From the NCBI RefSeq assembly GCF_027596085.1, contig NC_072467.1, positions 1,096,005-1,160,004 on the forward strand: a stretch of 64,000 nucleotides of DNA, in the 5' to 3' direction. The notes under the pieces are model-generated. The model worked only from the letters and a program-made list of their open reading frames with translations. It made no database searches and was not told where the DNA came from. Below, one piece after another: positions 1-11,600 of the stretch (positions are counted from its first letter, which is position 1; every line of letters starts with the position of its first letter). Source of the DNA: Anoplopoma fimbria (Eukaryota; Chordata; Actinopteri; Perciformes; Anoplopomatidae). The position numbers and the translations under genes are program-made.

Positions 1-373
1 CCCTCATGAACTTCAGAATGAAATGCAGATGGCAATGTTTTGTTTTTTTAAGCATTTATCACAGTTAGGAGCTGTTTTTTTCTTTAAATTAACCCTTCCT
101 TATGCATTTTTGGGAAAGTTACCACAGACCAATTGCTGAAGTTCCTAACTGCATTTCAATACAGTTAATGTGTTAAGCTGATGTCACTTTTGTCTTAATT
201 GTGCAAAAACTCTCCTTCTGTGGCCAGTATTTGTCAACTGTAGTCACCCTTACACATTAAATACTGCTTAGTCAATACCAGCTTTATGAATGAAGAGCTG
301 ATGTCTCTATACGTGTGTCAAATGACCAATAGTGGGTGTCCAGCCCATATAAAACGTTATTCTGCTACTGAAG
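1..373 (+). other. stoml1: Intron of stoml1 (partial)
   Basis: This AT-rich stretch precedes the first visible stoml1 exon. I see no further coding segment; the preceding exon must lie outside the window. Confidence 0.6.
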
Positions 374-1576
374 GTGAACACTCTGGATGGCGGCATTCTG
401 TCAGTGGGAGCAGACATCCAGTTCAGGATCTGGAGCCCCGTCATGTCAGTGCTATCAGTCCAGGACCTGAATGCCTCAACCAGGATGACCGCACAGAAGG
501 CTATGACCTACAGTCTGGCTAAGAAGACTGTCAGAGAGATCCAGACTGAGAGGGTTAAACTTGGAGAATATCTCGGGGTGAGACTACACTGAACCTATTC
601 TCTGCTGGCTTTTTACTGTATCACGTCAAACTTACATCCTTTATTGCTCTGTGCAGATGGACATAAATGAGATGACTCGACCCTGGGGGCTGGAGGTGGA
701 CAGGGTAGAGCTTACCCTGGGCTCTCTACTAAAAGCACCTGACGGAGGCCACTCTGGAACCCTCATCATGCCACCTTCTGTGCCTGGACTTGAAGGCCTC
801 ACTGGCTCCATTCAGCAGTTGGCCATGCACTTTCTGGGCCAGAGTGGCATTTTGCAGCCTCAAAAAGGTATAACCCCACACCGACATAACAGTTCCTGTA
901 CAACACGAACCCATTCTGTTAATGTTGTATAATACATCTGTTGCTTTTCTCTTTAGACGACAGCATAACTTTTGCAGATGAGCTCAGCATTGCCCCTCAG
1001 GACGTTGTCGTCACACCAGGTTCTGTTGAAGAGCTGCTTGGCCGGGTCAAGCTCGTGCTCTCGGAAACTTTGGTCCACCAGGTTGGGGCCTGCTTTCAGT
1101 TTAACATATGCTTGGAAGATGGACAACACCACAGTTACTATGTGGATCTGAGCCAAGGTGATGGTTAATTTAATACTATAAATATGCAACAATTATAAGA
1201 GCATTGTTATTGTGATAAATAAAGCAGCTGAATGCAAGTTGTGCTAAATCTGTCCAATAAAGCTCAACTGTTTAAGTTAAATAGAAAACAAAAGTACAGT
1301 GACATAAATATTAAGTATCCATCGCTCTGTGTTTGTTCTGTAGGAAGCGGTGCAGCTGGAACAGGGTCCTTGTGCAGAGAGCCAGATGTGACACTGAGCT
1401 TAAGTGACAGCGACCTTCTGGCCATGTTCCAGGGCGAGCTACAACCATTTGCAGCTTACACCAGTGGCAGACTCAAAATCCAAGGAGACATTAAGACTGC
1501 CATGAAGCTGGAAGAACTCATAAAGTTACTTAAAACTAGGGTTGAAAATCCTGAGAAATTAGAAAGAGTACTCTAG
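374..1576 (+). CDS. stoml1: Stomatin-like protein 1, 3' part (four last coding exons)
   Basis: Coding exons are 374-577, 657-867, 957-1157 and 1344-1576 (TAG at 1574-1576); splice phases 0, 1 and 1 agree across all junctions. The 282 residues seen begin inside the stomatin/PHB domain (LSVGADIQFRIWSPVMSVLS, then a Thr-Arg-Met-Thr-Ala-Gln segment) and run through WGLEVDRVEL into a C-terminal SCP2 sterol-carrier domain (HQVGACFQFNI, then AYTSGRLKIQGD near the end). The stomatin plus SCP2 combination is diagnostic of STOML1; other stomatins lack SCP2. In mammals the protein is associated with late endosomes and implicated in cholesterol transfer (family knowledge). Human STOML1 is about 398 residues as I recall, so roughly 115 N-terminal residues lie left of the window. 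The first acceptor (ctactgaag before 374) is usable but not strong. CYP11A1 follows 0.8 kb downstream on the same strand as an independent gene. Confidence 0.93.
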
Positions 1577-1996
1577 ATTAAAAAAAGTATCCAGCAAAAA
1601 AAAAACAGGCCATTGTTGCAAACTCTTTTACCATGAAGGTAGCTAGCAGCACTTGCTCCAAAAGTCAATAAATCTAGAAAGTCAGCAACACTGACAGCCT
1701 TTCCCTTTATAGTCACTACCCCAAAATTATCATAATGAACATAAACAACCAACATGCCTATGAGTCGTTCATTTGGCCCGTAAAAAAATATTGGATATGC
1801 TTATTATAGTGCTGGCAGGATGTGAAGAGAATTTCAACAAATATAACAATAGATGTTTTTTGTGCATTATCAGATTATTCATAATCAAACAAAAGGGAAG
1901 TTAACATGGTCATCAGAGGAATTTCCTTTACAATTACCAACCATAGCCTTAAGAAATTAAGTTTATTGCATTTGTATGTGTATTTATTCAATCTTT

Positions 1997-2002
1997 AATA
2001 AA
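1997..2002 (+). terminator. Candidate stoml1 poly(A) signal AATAAA
   Basis: A canonical AATAAA lies about 420 nt after the stoml1 stop, in AT-rich sequence and before the CYP11A1 promoter region. It is the first clear signal found downstream of the stop; use is inferred. Confidence 0.45.
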
Positions 2003-2254
2003 TAATTTACAGTACTGTATATGTTGATTGTATTTGTTATAAACTGAGTTTCTGTCATGGCCTTGTCTTTCTTCACAAATCAAACCAAATGCTTGTTTAC
2101 AAAGACAACACTCTTTCTGAAGGTCTTTAGGCCTAATGTTGGCATAGTCTCACCTTCTACATACAGATGATTGCAGGGTGCTATGATTAAATATTCAGTA
2201 AGTAATGCTGAATCCACTGTGTAAACACTAATGTGCTGTGTAGTTCAACCGGAG

Positions 2255-2294
2255 AGCCTTGGATCAGCAAAGGGGGCGGCAGGCAGACTATTTA
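2255..2294 (+). promoter_or_regulatory. Putative proximal cyp11a1 promoter elements
   Basis: Within 130 bp upstream of the cyp11a1 ATG there is AGCCTTGGA (2255-2263). Its reverse strand, followed by CTC, resembles an SF-1/NR5A half site (YCAAGGYCA) with one mismatch. A GC box GGGGGCGG lies at 2272-2279 and a weak TATA-like CTATTTAG at about 2288. SF-1 control of CYP11A1 is well established in vertebrates, but these sites are only motif matches and the start of transcription is not visible from sequence. Confidence 0.3.
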
Positions 2295-2380
2295 GTCCGG
2301 CCTCCTGCTGTGCACCAGATGTCCCTGGGAGAGCCAGTGGCTGTTGAAGGTGGAGCAGAGTGAGACTGTCTGCTGTCGGG

Positions 2381-5134
2381 ATGGCCAGGTGGAGTGTGTG
2401 GCGCATCCCAGTGACGGTGCCCCCGTCATGGATTGGAGAGCTGACAACAGGTGTGCGCTGCAGCAGCAGTATGCCGGTGATCCGACAAGTGTACCCAGAC
2501 AGCAGCAGCATTGTCAGGCCTTTTAGTGAGATTCCTGGACTGTGGAAAAATGGAGTTGCCAACTTGTATAATTTTTGGAAACTGGATGGCTTCAAAAACC
2601 TTCACCGCATCATGTTACAGAACTTCAACACCTTTGGACCCATTTACAGGTACGGAAGGCAAAGCAGTTTGCATAATGTTTTTTATAAAATGATAAAATA
2701 ATTCTACATGACATTAATCCTCAAGATCTATCTTAAGTAAACAGTTACATAAGTAGACAAAACAAATTACTTTAAATGATGTCACCTATTTGAAATTTAG
2801 GTTCTGGTCCAAATATAAAAAAATGTTGTTCATGAAAAGTATTAATGACAGAAAATCCACAAGGTCGTGATTTCTGAAAACAAACATCTGATATGGCTAT
2901 TTCAACCCCTTTTTTCTCTTTCTGCATTACAGAGAAAAAGTAGGTTACTATGATAGTGTGAATATCATCAACCCTGAAGATGCTGCTATCCTGTTCAAAG
3001 CGGAGGGCCATTATCCTCAGAGGCTGAAAATTGAAGCCTGGACTTCATACAGAGACTACAGGAATCGCAAATATGGAGTTCTATTAAAGTATGTGCTCAA
3101 ATGATCCCGTTCTACCTGTATAAACTCTGTTTTACCAATATTTTGACACTCTAGTGAAACCAAGGGTTTATCAAGCATCACTGTGCCTATTAGTTTCCTT
3201 GCTAGTTAAAGTTAACATACAATCTTCTCACAGGAATGGAGAAGACTGGAGATCAAACCGTGTGGTTCTCAACAAGGAGGTGATTTCCCCAAAGGTGCTA
3301 GGAAACTTTGTGCCTTTGCTGGACGAAGTGGGGCAGGATTTTGTGGCCAGAGTTCACAAAAAGATAAAACGAAGTGGCCAGAACAAATGGACCACTGACC
3401 TTTCTCAAGAGCTCTTTAAATATGCACTGGAGTGTAAGTCTGTCTTTAACCTCTTTTATATCCATGTAAAATGTATTTCACTCACTGAGTAGGTCAGTCC
3501 CCTTTTTTTCCTCACATATTACAGCTCATCTTTGTCTCATGTTTGCTCTGTTCTTCACAGCGGTGAGCTCAGTGCTGTATGGGGAGCGTCTAGGTTTGAT
3601 GCTGGACTACATCGATCCTGAAGCTCAACACTTCATTGACTGCATCACCCTCATGTTCAAGACTACCTCACCCATGCTGTTCATACCTCCTGCTCTGTTG
3701 AGGAGGATTGGAGCGAAGGTGTGGCGGGACCACGTGCAGGCTTGGGATGGGATCTTCAACCATGGTAGGACTCAAAAAACAAACAGGATGAACATTTTAA
3801 GCACTGCTTTGACTGGCACCAGCTGCTTCTCACTTCTGTTACTTGAAAAACATTTTTTTTTTTATTTCCTAAGTTTGCACTTTATTTGGAGCAGTTTCTT
3901 GCTTTGTTGATTATCGTTTGGTTCATCAGCGGACCGCTGCATTCACAACACCTACCGGCAGTTACGAGAGGAAGATGGCACTACAAAGAAATACCCAGGA
4001 GTCCTGGCTAGCCTGCTCATGCTGGACAAGCTGTCCATTGAAGACATTAAGGCCAGTATCACTGAGCTAATGGCTGGAGGAGTGGATACTGTAAGAAGAA
4101 AAAAGACAAACAAATTATTTTCCAAAAGTTACTCCTTTAAGCTTTCTACATAATTCTGTTTGTGTTTTTCTAAGACTTCCATAACGATGCTGTGGACGTT
4201 GTATGAACTAGCTCGGAACCCCAACCTCCAGGAGGAGCTGAGAGCGGAGGTGGCTGCAGCCCGGGCTGAAAGCCAGGGAGACATGCTGGAGATGCTAAAG
4301 AGGATTCCATTGGTCAAAGGAGCTCTGAAGGAAACACTGAGGTGTTAAAAAATGGCAGAGCCAGATGTGTTATGTTACCCTAAAAATGCTAGATGTCAGT
4401 TGTTAAATTAATAGTTTCCACTCACACATAGTTGCTCTTAAAATTATCTTTTGTCGTTTACCAATTTCTGCCATCTACTTGCAAGTGTCCTTTGATATAG
4501 ATTTTCCACTTTGTTCCCACAGGTTACACCCGGTTGCAGTGAGCGTGCAAAGATACATAACCCAAGATATCATTATTCAAAACTACCACATCCCAGCTGG
4601 GGTGAGAGGAGCTTAATAATTTAAAATGTTTTTGTATTAAAGCATTGTTATGAAAACTAACCAAGTGTTAAGCATAGTGTTGGGGCCCTGTTCACCTTTT
4701 TTTGTGTGTTTGTATGTGTTTGTGTTTAGACTCTGGTCCAGTTAGGACTGTATGCAATGGGCAGGGATCCCAAAGTGTTTCTTCGTCCGGAGCAGTATCA
4801 GCCCTCCCGCTGGCTGAGGACAGAGACGCACTACTTCAGGAGCCTGAGCTTCGGCTTTGGCCCCCGTCAGTGTTTAGGACGCAGAATAGCTGAAGCAGAG
4901 ATGCAACTCTTCCTTATCCATGTGAGATATATAGAGAATAAAGTACTCACTGTATTCTGCGGCTCATTTACACTGCATATTAACTGTGTGCATTATCTTC
5001 TGTCTTTGCAGATGCTGGAAAACTTCCGTGTGGAAAAACAGCGCCATGTGGAAGTTCGGAGTACCTTTGAGCTCATTCTCTTACCCGAGAAACCAATAAT
5101 ATTGACTTTGAAGCCTCTACAGACTAGTCGGTAA
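2381..5134 (+). CDS. cyp11a1: Cholesterol side-chain cleavage enzyme, mitochondrial (P450scc)
   Basis: CYP11A1 converts cholesterol to pregnenolone on the matrix face of the inner mitochondrial membrane using ferredoxin electrons, the first committed step of steroid synthesis (family knowledge). Nine exons: 2381-2649, 2933-3088, 3234-3433, 3561-3764, 3930-4090, 4175-4341, 4523-4601, 4730-4921, 5012-5134 (TAA 5132-5134). All phases match, giving 516 residues, the usual family length. The first ~45 residues are basic and Ser/Thr-rich with no acidic run early, as expected for a mitochondrial presequence. Motifs seen: I-helix AGGVDTT ending at about residue 331, K-helix ExxR as ETLR (383-386), meander [10 protein letters not shown], and heme loop [10 protein letters not shown] (453-462) with the thiolate Cys at about 460. 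Start chosen at 2381 because it is the first in-frame ATG (an upstream in-frame GTG at 2360 is not a likely start). No frameshift or missing catalytic residue was found. Confidence 0.97.
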
Positions 5135-5467
5135 CGCCAAATTTGAGAGACAAACTGTGGTGCATGATAAGCCAGGCTCATTTCTAGAAAAGGCTTCACA
5201 AAGCAACACAATATAAAGACTAATTAAAAGATGTTGATAAAGAAACTTTGGGAAAGAAGATGCCCAAAACATGCATTAACAGATTACCTCAGTAAATCAA
5301 TAACCAGTGAATAGTAAATATATGTACTGTTTCTTATTTGGAGAGTCATTTGAACAATGATGTAAATGCATAGCGTGTATGTACAATATAGTAAAAAACC
5401 TGAAATGTACAGATGCTTTATTACATGTGTTTAATGGCAAAATATTTTAAACTATATAACAGTGATG

Positions 5468-5473
5468 AATAAA
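5468..5473 (+). terminator. Candidate cyp11a1 poly(A) signal AATAAA
   Basis: AATAAA lies 334 nt after the cyp11a1 stop. An ATTAAA variant lies nearer at about 5224. The intervening 3' UTR is AT-rich. This site sits only 40 bp from the opposite-strand signal of CCDC33. Confidence 0.55.
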
Positions 5474-5513
5474 ATAATACAACTGATTCAAAATGTCTCC
5501 TATAATATATCAT

Positions 5514-5519
5514 TTTATT
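5514..5519 (-). terminator. Candidate ccdc33 poly(A) signal (AATAAA on minus strand)
   Basis: TTTATT on the plus strand reads AATAAA on the minus strand, about 130 nt past the CCDC33 stop. A second copy lies near 5415-5420, inside the cyp11a1 3' UTR. Predicted cleavage would fall near 5485-5505, the same place predicted for cyp11a1. Confidence 0.5.
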
Positions 5520-5578
5520 ACATATTTTAATATCAACATATATAAATTAGATGAAACATTTTTTTTGGAACATTAAAT

Positions 5579-5610
5579 CAAAGAAGACTGTTTGTGTGTG
5601 TGTATGTGTG
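5579..5610. repeat. Short GT-rich microsatellite in ccdc33 3' UTR
   Basis: A run of GTGTGTGTGTATGTGTG just downstream of the CCDC33 stop codon (on the minus strand it is a CA-rich stretch of the 3' UTR). Confidence 0.6.
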
Positions 5611-5647
5611 ATAATCTGGGTCAGTAGTTTAGTTGTTAATTTATAAG

Positions 5648-8600
5648 TCATTTTAGAGGCTTCTGCTTCTTCAGTCTGCTTTGCTGATGCAATGATTCTG
5701 ATACAAACCTCTGTAAGAAGCAGATCAAATAAAATATTAGCACTAAGCAAAGTATGTGTTTGGTAAAAAGAAAGCTAAATGCACTCAACTGACCGAAGGA
5801 ACATTATGTTGGATTGTGGTGGATGTCCGGACGAAGCCATGCTTCTGCTCACTCAGTTTGGTCAACATGTCTTGTTTTTCTCTTCCCCATATTTGAGAGT
5901 TCTCCTTGAGCTGTAATACATGCAAAGCCATAACTTCCACTTAACCACGAATGAAAAACTGATCAATAATTCAATAACTCTTAGCAAATACATTATCTAT
6001 TTTCTTTGTATTTTCACCTGAGCCTCCAGAGTTTGGGCTCTTGCCTCGGCCATCTCCAGTTTATTTAGTAAACTCAGTCTCTCCTTGACTGGCAGTGCTT
6101 CTTTTGTCTGAGGGGAACAAGACACAAGTCAATTTGAGATTTAAGTAACTGCAAGACAATATTTCGGTGGTACTATAATATTTTAAAATATATTCCTCAA
6201 GACATATTTGAGTTGTAGTCGATCATCTTTATCTGATGAGACTTTCACACCATTTTCACATCACACTGTGTGAATACTGGCTTGAATGTGTAGGAGTACC
6301 TGTGCTGTCTGCTGTATGACTGAAACAGGCTGCCGCCGAATCCTCTCCAGCTCTCCTCTGAGACGAGTGTTTTCTGCTGCCAGGGCCGACTCCATCTCTT
6401 CCTTTATGTGGCCTGGTGTCTCCCCTACACAGCATGAGGAGATGTTCTGGCTTCTTCAAATGCTTTTTTTGAAAAAATACTGTATTGTTCCTTCAACACT
6501 GAATCCACTTACCTCTTTGCTTTTTCACTACCAGCTTTTTAGCAACATGCTGTTTATTCTTCTCTCTGAGGTTGTTTTCTAATACTTTCTCCATCTTCTC
6601 AATGGCCTGAATAAAAATGGGACGGCACAAGTATACAGGATATAATCTAAATTTACATCTCAAGCTGTTATTCATAGAAAGAAGCATTGTTGTTATTGTG
6701 ATAGATATGGGTATACCAATAAGTGTAGAGTGGACATTGTGGTTAACTGTTCACCTTTTCCTGCTGTTTTACTGTGACCTTCAAAGTTGCCATCTCTGCC
6801 AAGTGACTCTGGTGGTGATGCAGATTCTCATCATGCTGCTGGTGAACTCTCTGAAGTTTCAGTAGCTCCTTCTCACTGTCATTCTTCTGCACAACACACT
6901 CAACATGTTAATACATTAGAAAACTTTATAAATACTCAGGACACACTGACATGAATTAATTAAATTGCATTTGTGTGATGTGTGCATGTGTATCTTCTAA
7001 CCTTGATCAAGTCATTCTGCAGCTGCTGGATCCTGTCCCTTTGAGAGGCAGCTTTACTTGTTGCACTGGCCAGTTTGAATTTAAGAGAGGCTTAAAAGAA
7101 AACGGGAATACAAACCATACACAGGAACATAAATCGGGGAAAGGATACATGTGCTTGTTATTTGTGCAGATCTTTATAGGTGTAGGAATGTGCTGGTTTT
7201 CTGGCTACATCCATATGTTGAAATCAGAAAGGGACATTTAAGTATAATTAAGCTGAGACTTAGCATTTGATCTGTAAAGTTTGAAATTTAACTGTCAATT
7301 GTTTCTTCAAATTAAGAATGATTATAATGTCAGTTATGAGGCTTAGTCATTTGAACAATAATGATCAAAATCAATAAAGCTTTTCAAATGGAATGGATTT
7401 TCTGTTGGATGGGACTAAAATCTGGTCCCTTTGCTTTGATGCCAGCAGCGAGACCTTCAGGAACATCCTTTCCCTGAGGGTCACAGACTGTCCTTCAGGA
7501 GATAAGGGATGTACTACCCACAGAGCTTATCAGGGTCCGTGGCCTAAATGAGCTGTCTTATCACAAAACGGCACAGTGTGCTTGGGAATAGACACTCGCA
7601 AGGATTAGCAAACACACAGTGAGCCGCCTCCCACCATCACTACTTCATCTGCCAAAGAAATGCCCTTAAATCCATAACAACAATGACTGCTGGCTGGACA
7701 GTTAACTTTCTGATGTTAATGAGTCTGCAGGATTTTTGGTGAAAGAATATATAATATTACTTTCCACTTTGTATTTTGGTTCAGGCACATTTTAGATGCA
7801 GATAAATGGATAATATTTAGTTTAGTAGTTAAACCATAGTGGTATGCTGTAGCTTACCTATACGGTCAGCAATCTCAGCCTTGGTCATGACGTCAATGTC
7901 GGTGTCATCCAGCAGATCTCGGCCTAGGTCCTGCTGCAGAGACAGATCGGTGCGTAGCTGACTGTTCTCTGCCTCCAACGTCACCACCTGTGTCCTCAGT
8001 GCTATGATTTCTTCAGCCATCCTACTCATGGCTGAACGATAGTTTTCCATCTCCTAATGGAGAGAACGACAGTTGCTTGAAGTTGGGTATTTGATAATGC
8101 AATTCATAATAATAAAATACTTATTGAAACCCTTTAATAACTCTTTAAAGCTAATCCCCTGAAGAGCTCATAGTTATAGTGTGAAGGGAGAAGATGACAA
8201 AAAAAACCACTCAATTGAATACTGCAAGGTCATTTATAATCAAATATCCAGAAACACCATAACTAGAGGATGAACTTCCTGCACCAGCTCAGGAAGTTCA
8301 ACCCACCACAGGAGCTGCTGATCAATTTCCACACTGCAATTATCCAGTCTGTCCTCTGCACGTCCGTAACCAAACACGACAGGGACAGACGAAGGACCAT
8401 CATGACTGCACACATTTTTTTTGTGCCAGCCTGCCCTCCATTCTGGACATACACAGCTCCAGATTCAGGCAACAGGCAGGAAACATCACTGCAGACCCTC
8501 AACATCATGGACACAACAAGTTTACATTTTTCTCCCCTCTGGTAGGTGCTAGAGGGCACTTTACGCCAAAACAACCAGACAAAAGAGCAGTTTCTTACCG

Positions 8601-11600
8601 CAGAATGTCACTCTGATGGACAGCTAAGATCAGTTAAATAAATCTGTATCTTGCATTTTATTGTTCAAATATATACAGTTTTTTATAACATGTACATATC
8701 ACTACCAAATATAATTCTAAGTTGCTATATTCACTGAATATACTGTAAACTGACACGATGCATATACAGTACATATCCAACTACGTCATGTATATAAGCA
8801 ACCTGTTACATTAGTAATTCAAAATCAATTCCATTATATTGACACTCTGCACTACTTTCCTAATATGTTATATTATATCTATATTATATCTGATGGCATA
8901 AATTCATATGCCGAGTGGTTCTATGTGATCGCCACCACTAGATGTCTCTTCAGCCCCATCTTTTTAAAATGCTCCTCCAGGATGAAGTCAACAACATTCC
9001 TGTACACCAAGATCATTTGAAAACATCCTGGCAGCAAATACATATTGCATAAACAGTTTATCACAAAGTGTCAGTGTCTGAGTGGTAAATTGATTTGTCT
9101 TGGTTTCGGATAAGCACATTACATGAGGAATGGGACAACTGGATGCCAAAAGAGAACATTGCGCTATAAAGTGTGATGTTTTTGTAACGGATTGTCTAAG
9201 GTTTGGTTACAATGAATCCTTGACTCCGGCTCCTCAAATCCAAAGGGACAACAACACCCAATCCTGTGAAGCTCCTTTGTCATGGGAGCTTTAAGCAGGG
9301 TTTTGGGATGAATCCTAGTTGTGCATTGACGGAGCGTCCTCCTGTCACAGCCCATCTGCTGAAATGTAAAGGCCGAACTCATGCCATATTCATGGAAGTA
9401 TTTCAGCAAGACAGACAAAAAAAACCAATTGAATTATACTAATATATTTATTTTACATTTTCTCCTTTCTGTTTACATTCGTATTGCCCTTCTTCACTGA
9501 CTTTAGCTTCAGAGTCATATTGCTGCAAAGTTATCAAGACATGTCTCTGTGTAACTCATGTGCATGTTATCTAGCAGCTTCTACATGTTCATTGTCCTCT
9601 GCTCTGTCACAAACGCCTCTACCACATTGAATAGACATAATTGAATGGAGACTGAGAGCAGGGTCCAGCTGCATGTATGAGGAGGGGGCGACGATTAGGG
9701 GATTCCAATCTCGGATGGTGTGGTGTGACTCCCGTGGGACACAAGGGTGAAATTGAGCATCTAATTGAAAGGGCAGGAACGAGGTGACGATCATGACTGT
9801 AGATGAGATGGTGTCTCTGCTGGGGGGCCCACAGGCACGATGAGACGGCCGGCTCCCTGTGATGAGTCCGGAAAGTCCCATCATGTGTCAAAAATAAAAG
9901 CAAAGCTTCTGTCTCTGCCTGTGAATACTGGGTGTTTCCTCCCCTCGCTGTGATTTGAAGACATTAGAGTGGCCTTGCTGTCATACATAGGCTACTGTCA
10001 CTTTAAGACATTACAGACCATATGCAGCTGGATTTAATTGTGAGGATGTGATATTTAATTAGGTTTTTCCATACCAGTATCATTATCATTGTGTAGGTAC
10101 AATTTTAGTACTATTACACAATAAACTGACTGAATACCCAGATTTTGGCTTTTCTCTCATAAAATCTACCAAAATCTACATAAATCAACCTAAAATCTAC
10201 ATGAATGAACATGGAAAGTTTCAGCCAATCCAAAATCCAAGCAGCAAATTCAAATAAAAAAATTACATTATAAAGAAAAACTCACATCCACTAGAGAAAA
10301 ATGTCAAGATTTGCATAAATATAACCTCACACAAGTGTGAGGTTATATTTCGTTGTAAATTCTTTAAAAGAATCAGTCTGAGAAATGTTAATTAATTTGA
10401 CTCTATGCCATTCTGTCTCCCAACTTGTCTGTTTTCCCATAATATTCCATCTAACCGGCCTTCCCATGTCAGTGCTTACCAACTAAACGTGACAATGGGG
10501 GTTGCTTTACTCATTGATTTAAGAGTTTATTGCTTGTATTGATTATGTCTAATCACCTTAGTTTGTAGGTCGGTGATCTCTGCCATGTTGGGATCATCCT
10601 CAAAGTCATGAAGAGGGGGTCTAAAATATGAACAAATTTAATAAAAGTAACCAATTAGTGAAATTAAACCAAGAAAATCTTTGTTTTACACATTGCTAAA
10701 ATATTATTCATACAATGGTCATTACGAAAAATCCATGCTTCTTGCATGTAGTTGACTTTCTTACCGTCTATGTGGATGATGTACTTGATAGGTGTTGTTT
10801 TTGTTGGGTTTGTTGGCCTGTGTTGCAACGGGCCTCTCCTGCTCTCCGGCTCTGTGCAGCTCAGTCTTCGCTCCCTTGAGAAGGTCGACACCACAGCGGC
10901 CATTTGGTAAGATCTTTGCCAGGGCATCATGGGATGGGAGGTCGTATCCAACCTTCAGAAGATGAGTAAATATTGTCTTCATTGATTGACACTAGGCTAG
11001 AAATTGTCTCATAGCGTCACCCTGATGTTCAGTTTGACCCTCTTTAATCTCTAAAACACATACTTAACATTGCTTTATCAGATTGATACTTTTCCAGCTC
11101 ATAAACATGATATTCAACTGACATATTTCAGAAGTGTGCTACAGAAAATGAAACATTGATTTTGTTCTGCTCCCGGAAACCCAAGCTGTAAAACATTTCC
11201 ACTTGCTCTATATCTGTGATCATGTTGACAGAACATTTTACACAGTTATATCCCTCCAACATTTGTCTGTCAAGACAATTTGTTAAGGAGTATTTTAAGA
11301 AGGTAACACCACCTTTTTCAAATCTGCCACTCCAGTTTGTAGCCAAGGGTGGGCTTATCAACATCTTAAGCATTACATTTTCCATATTGTGATTCAACTT
11401 GATTGATCTGTTGGACTCCAGACCTTAAGGAAGAAAAGCCAATTTCGAAAAGCATGCGAGAATCAAATACGCAACAGAAACCACAAACAAATGTTGGCTG
11501 TTAGTTGTCAAAGCAAAATGCTAAACAGTCCTTCATAACAATGTGGGAGGACTACCGTACATCTGTAATGGCAACATTAAATCCACCAGTTTTGTTTCCG

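Larger units (their letters stand above)
1577..2380. other. stoml1-cyp11a1 intergenic interval
   Basis: About 0.8 kb holding the stoml1 3' UTR and the proximal cyp11a1 promoter and 5' UTR. I found no ORF with splice or homology support. The first 600 bp are AT-rich; the last 150 bp turn GC-richer as the cyp11a1 start is approached. Confidence 0.6.
8054..10556 (-). other. ccdc33 intron containing a LINE fragment and a hairpin
   Basis: A 2.5-kb intron. It contains the degraded reverse-transcriptase fragment at 8266-8610 and the hairpin at 10317-10350; both are listed separately. The rest is AT-rich with no supported exon. An open frame at 9567-9884 on the minus strand has no splice or homology support. 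Confidence 0.6.

Noticed and set aside
2360..2380. Upstream in-frame GTG as a cyp11a1 start
   Set aside because: Vertebrate genes very rarely start at GTG; ATG 2381 gives a typical mitochondrial presequence.
9567..9903. Two overlapping minus-strand frames of about 100 codons
   Set aside because: Within a ccdc33 intron, no domain, and not phase-compatible with neighbouring exons.
11391..11423. Alternative candidate for the missing ccdc33 exon (GTCTGGAGTCC...)
   Set aside because: Good acceptor, but the only nearby donor gives the wrong phase for the 10765-10952 exon.
11521..11562. Another alternative short exon after ttgccattacag
   Set aside because: In the required frame it reads into a stop after three codons; the 7-nt option has the wrong phase.
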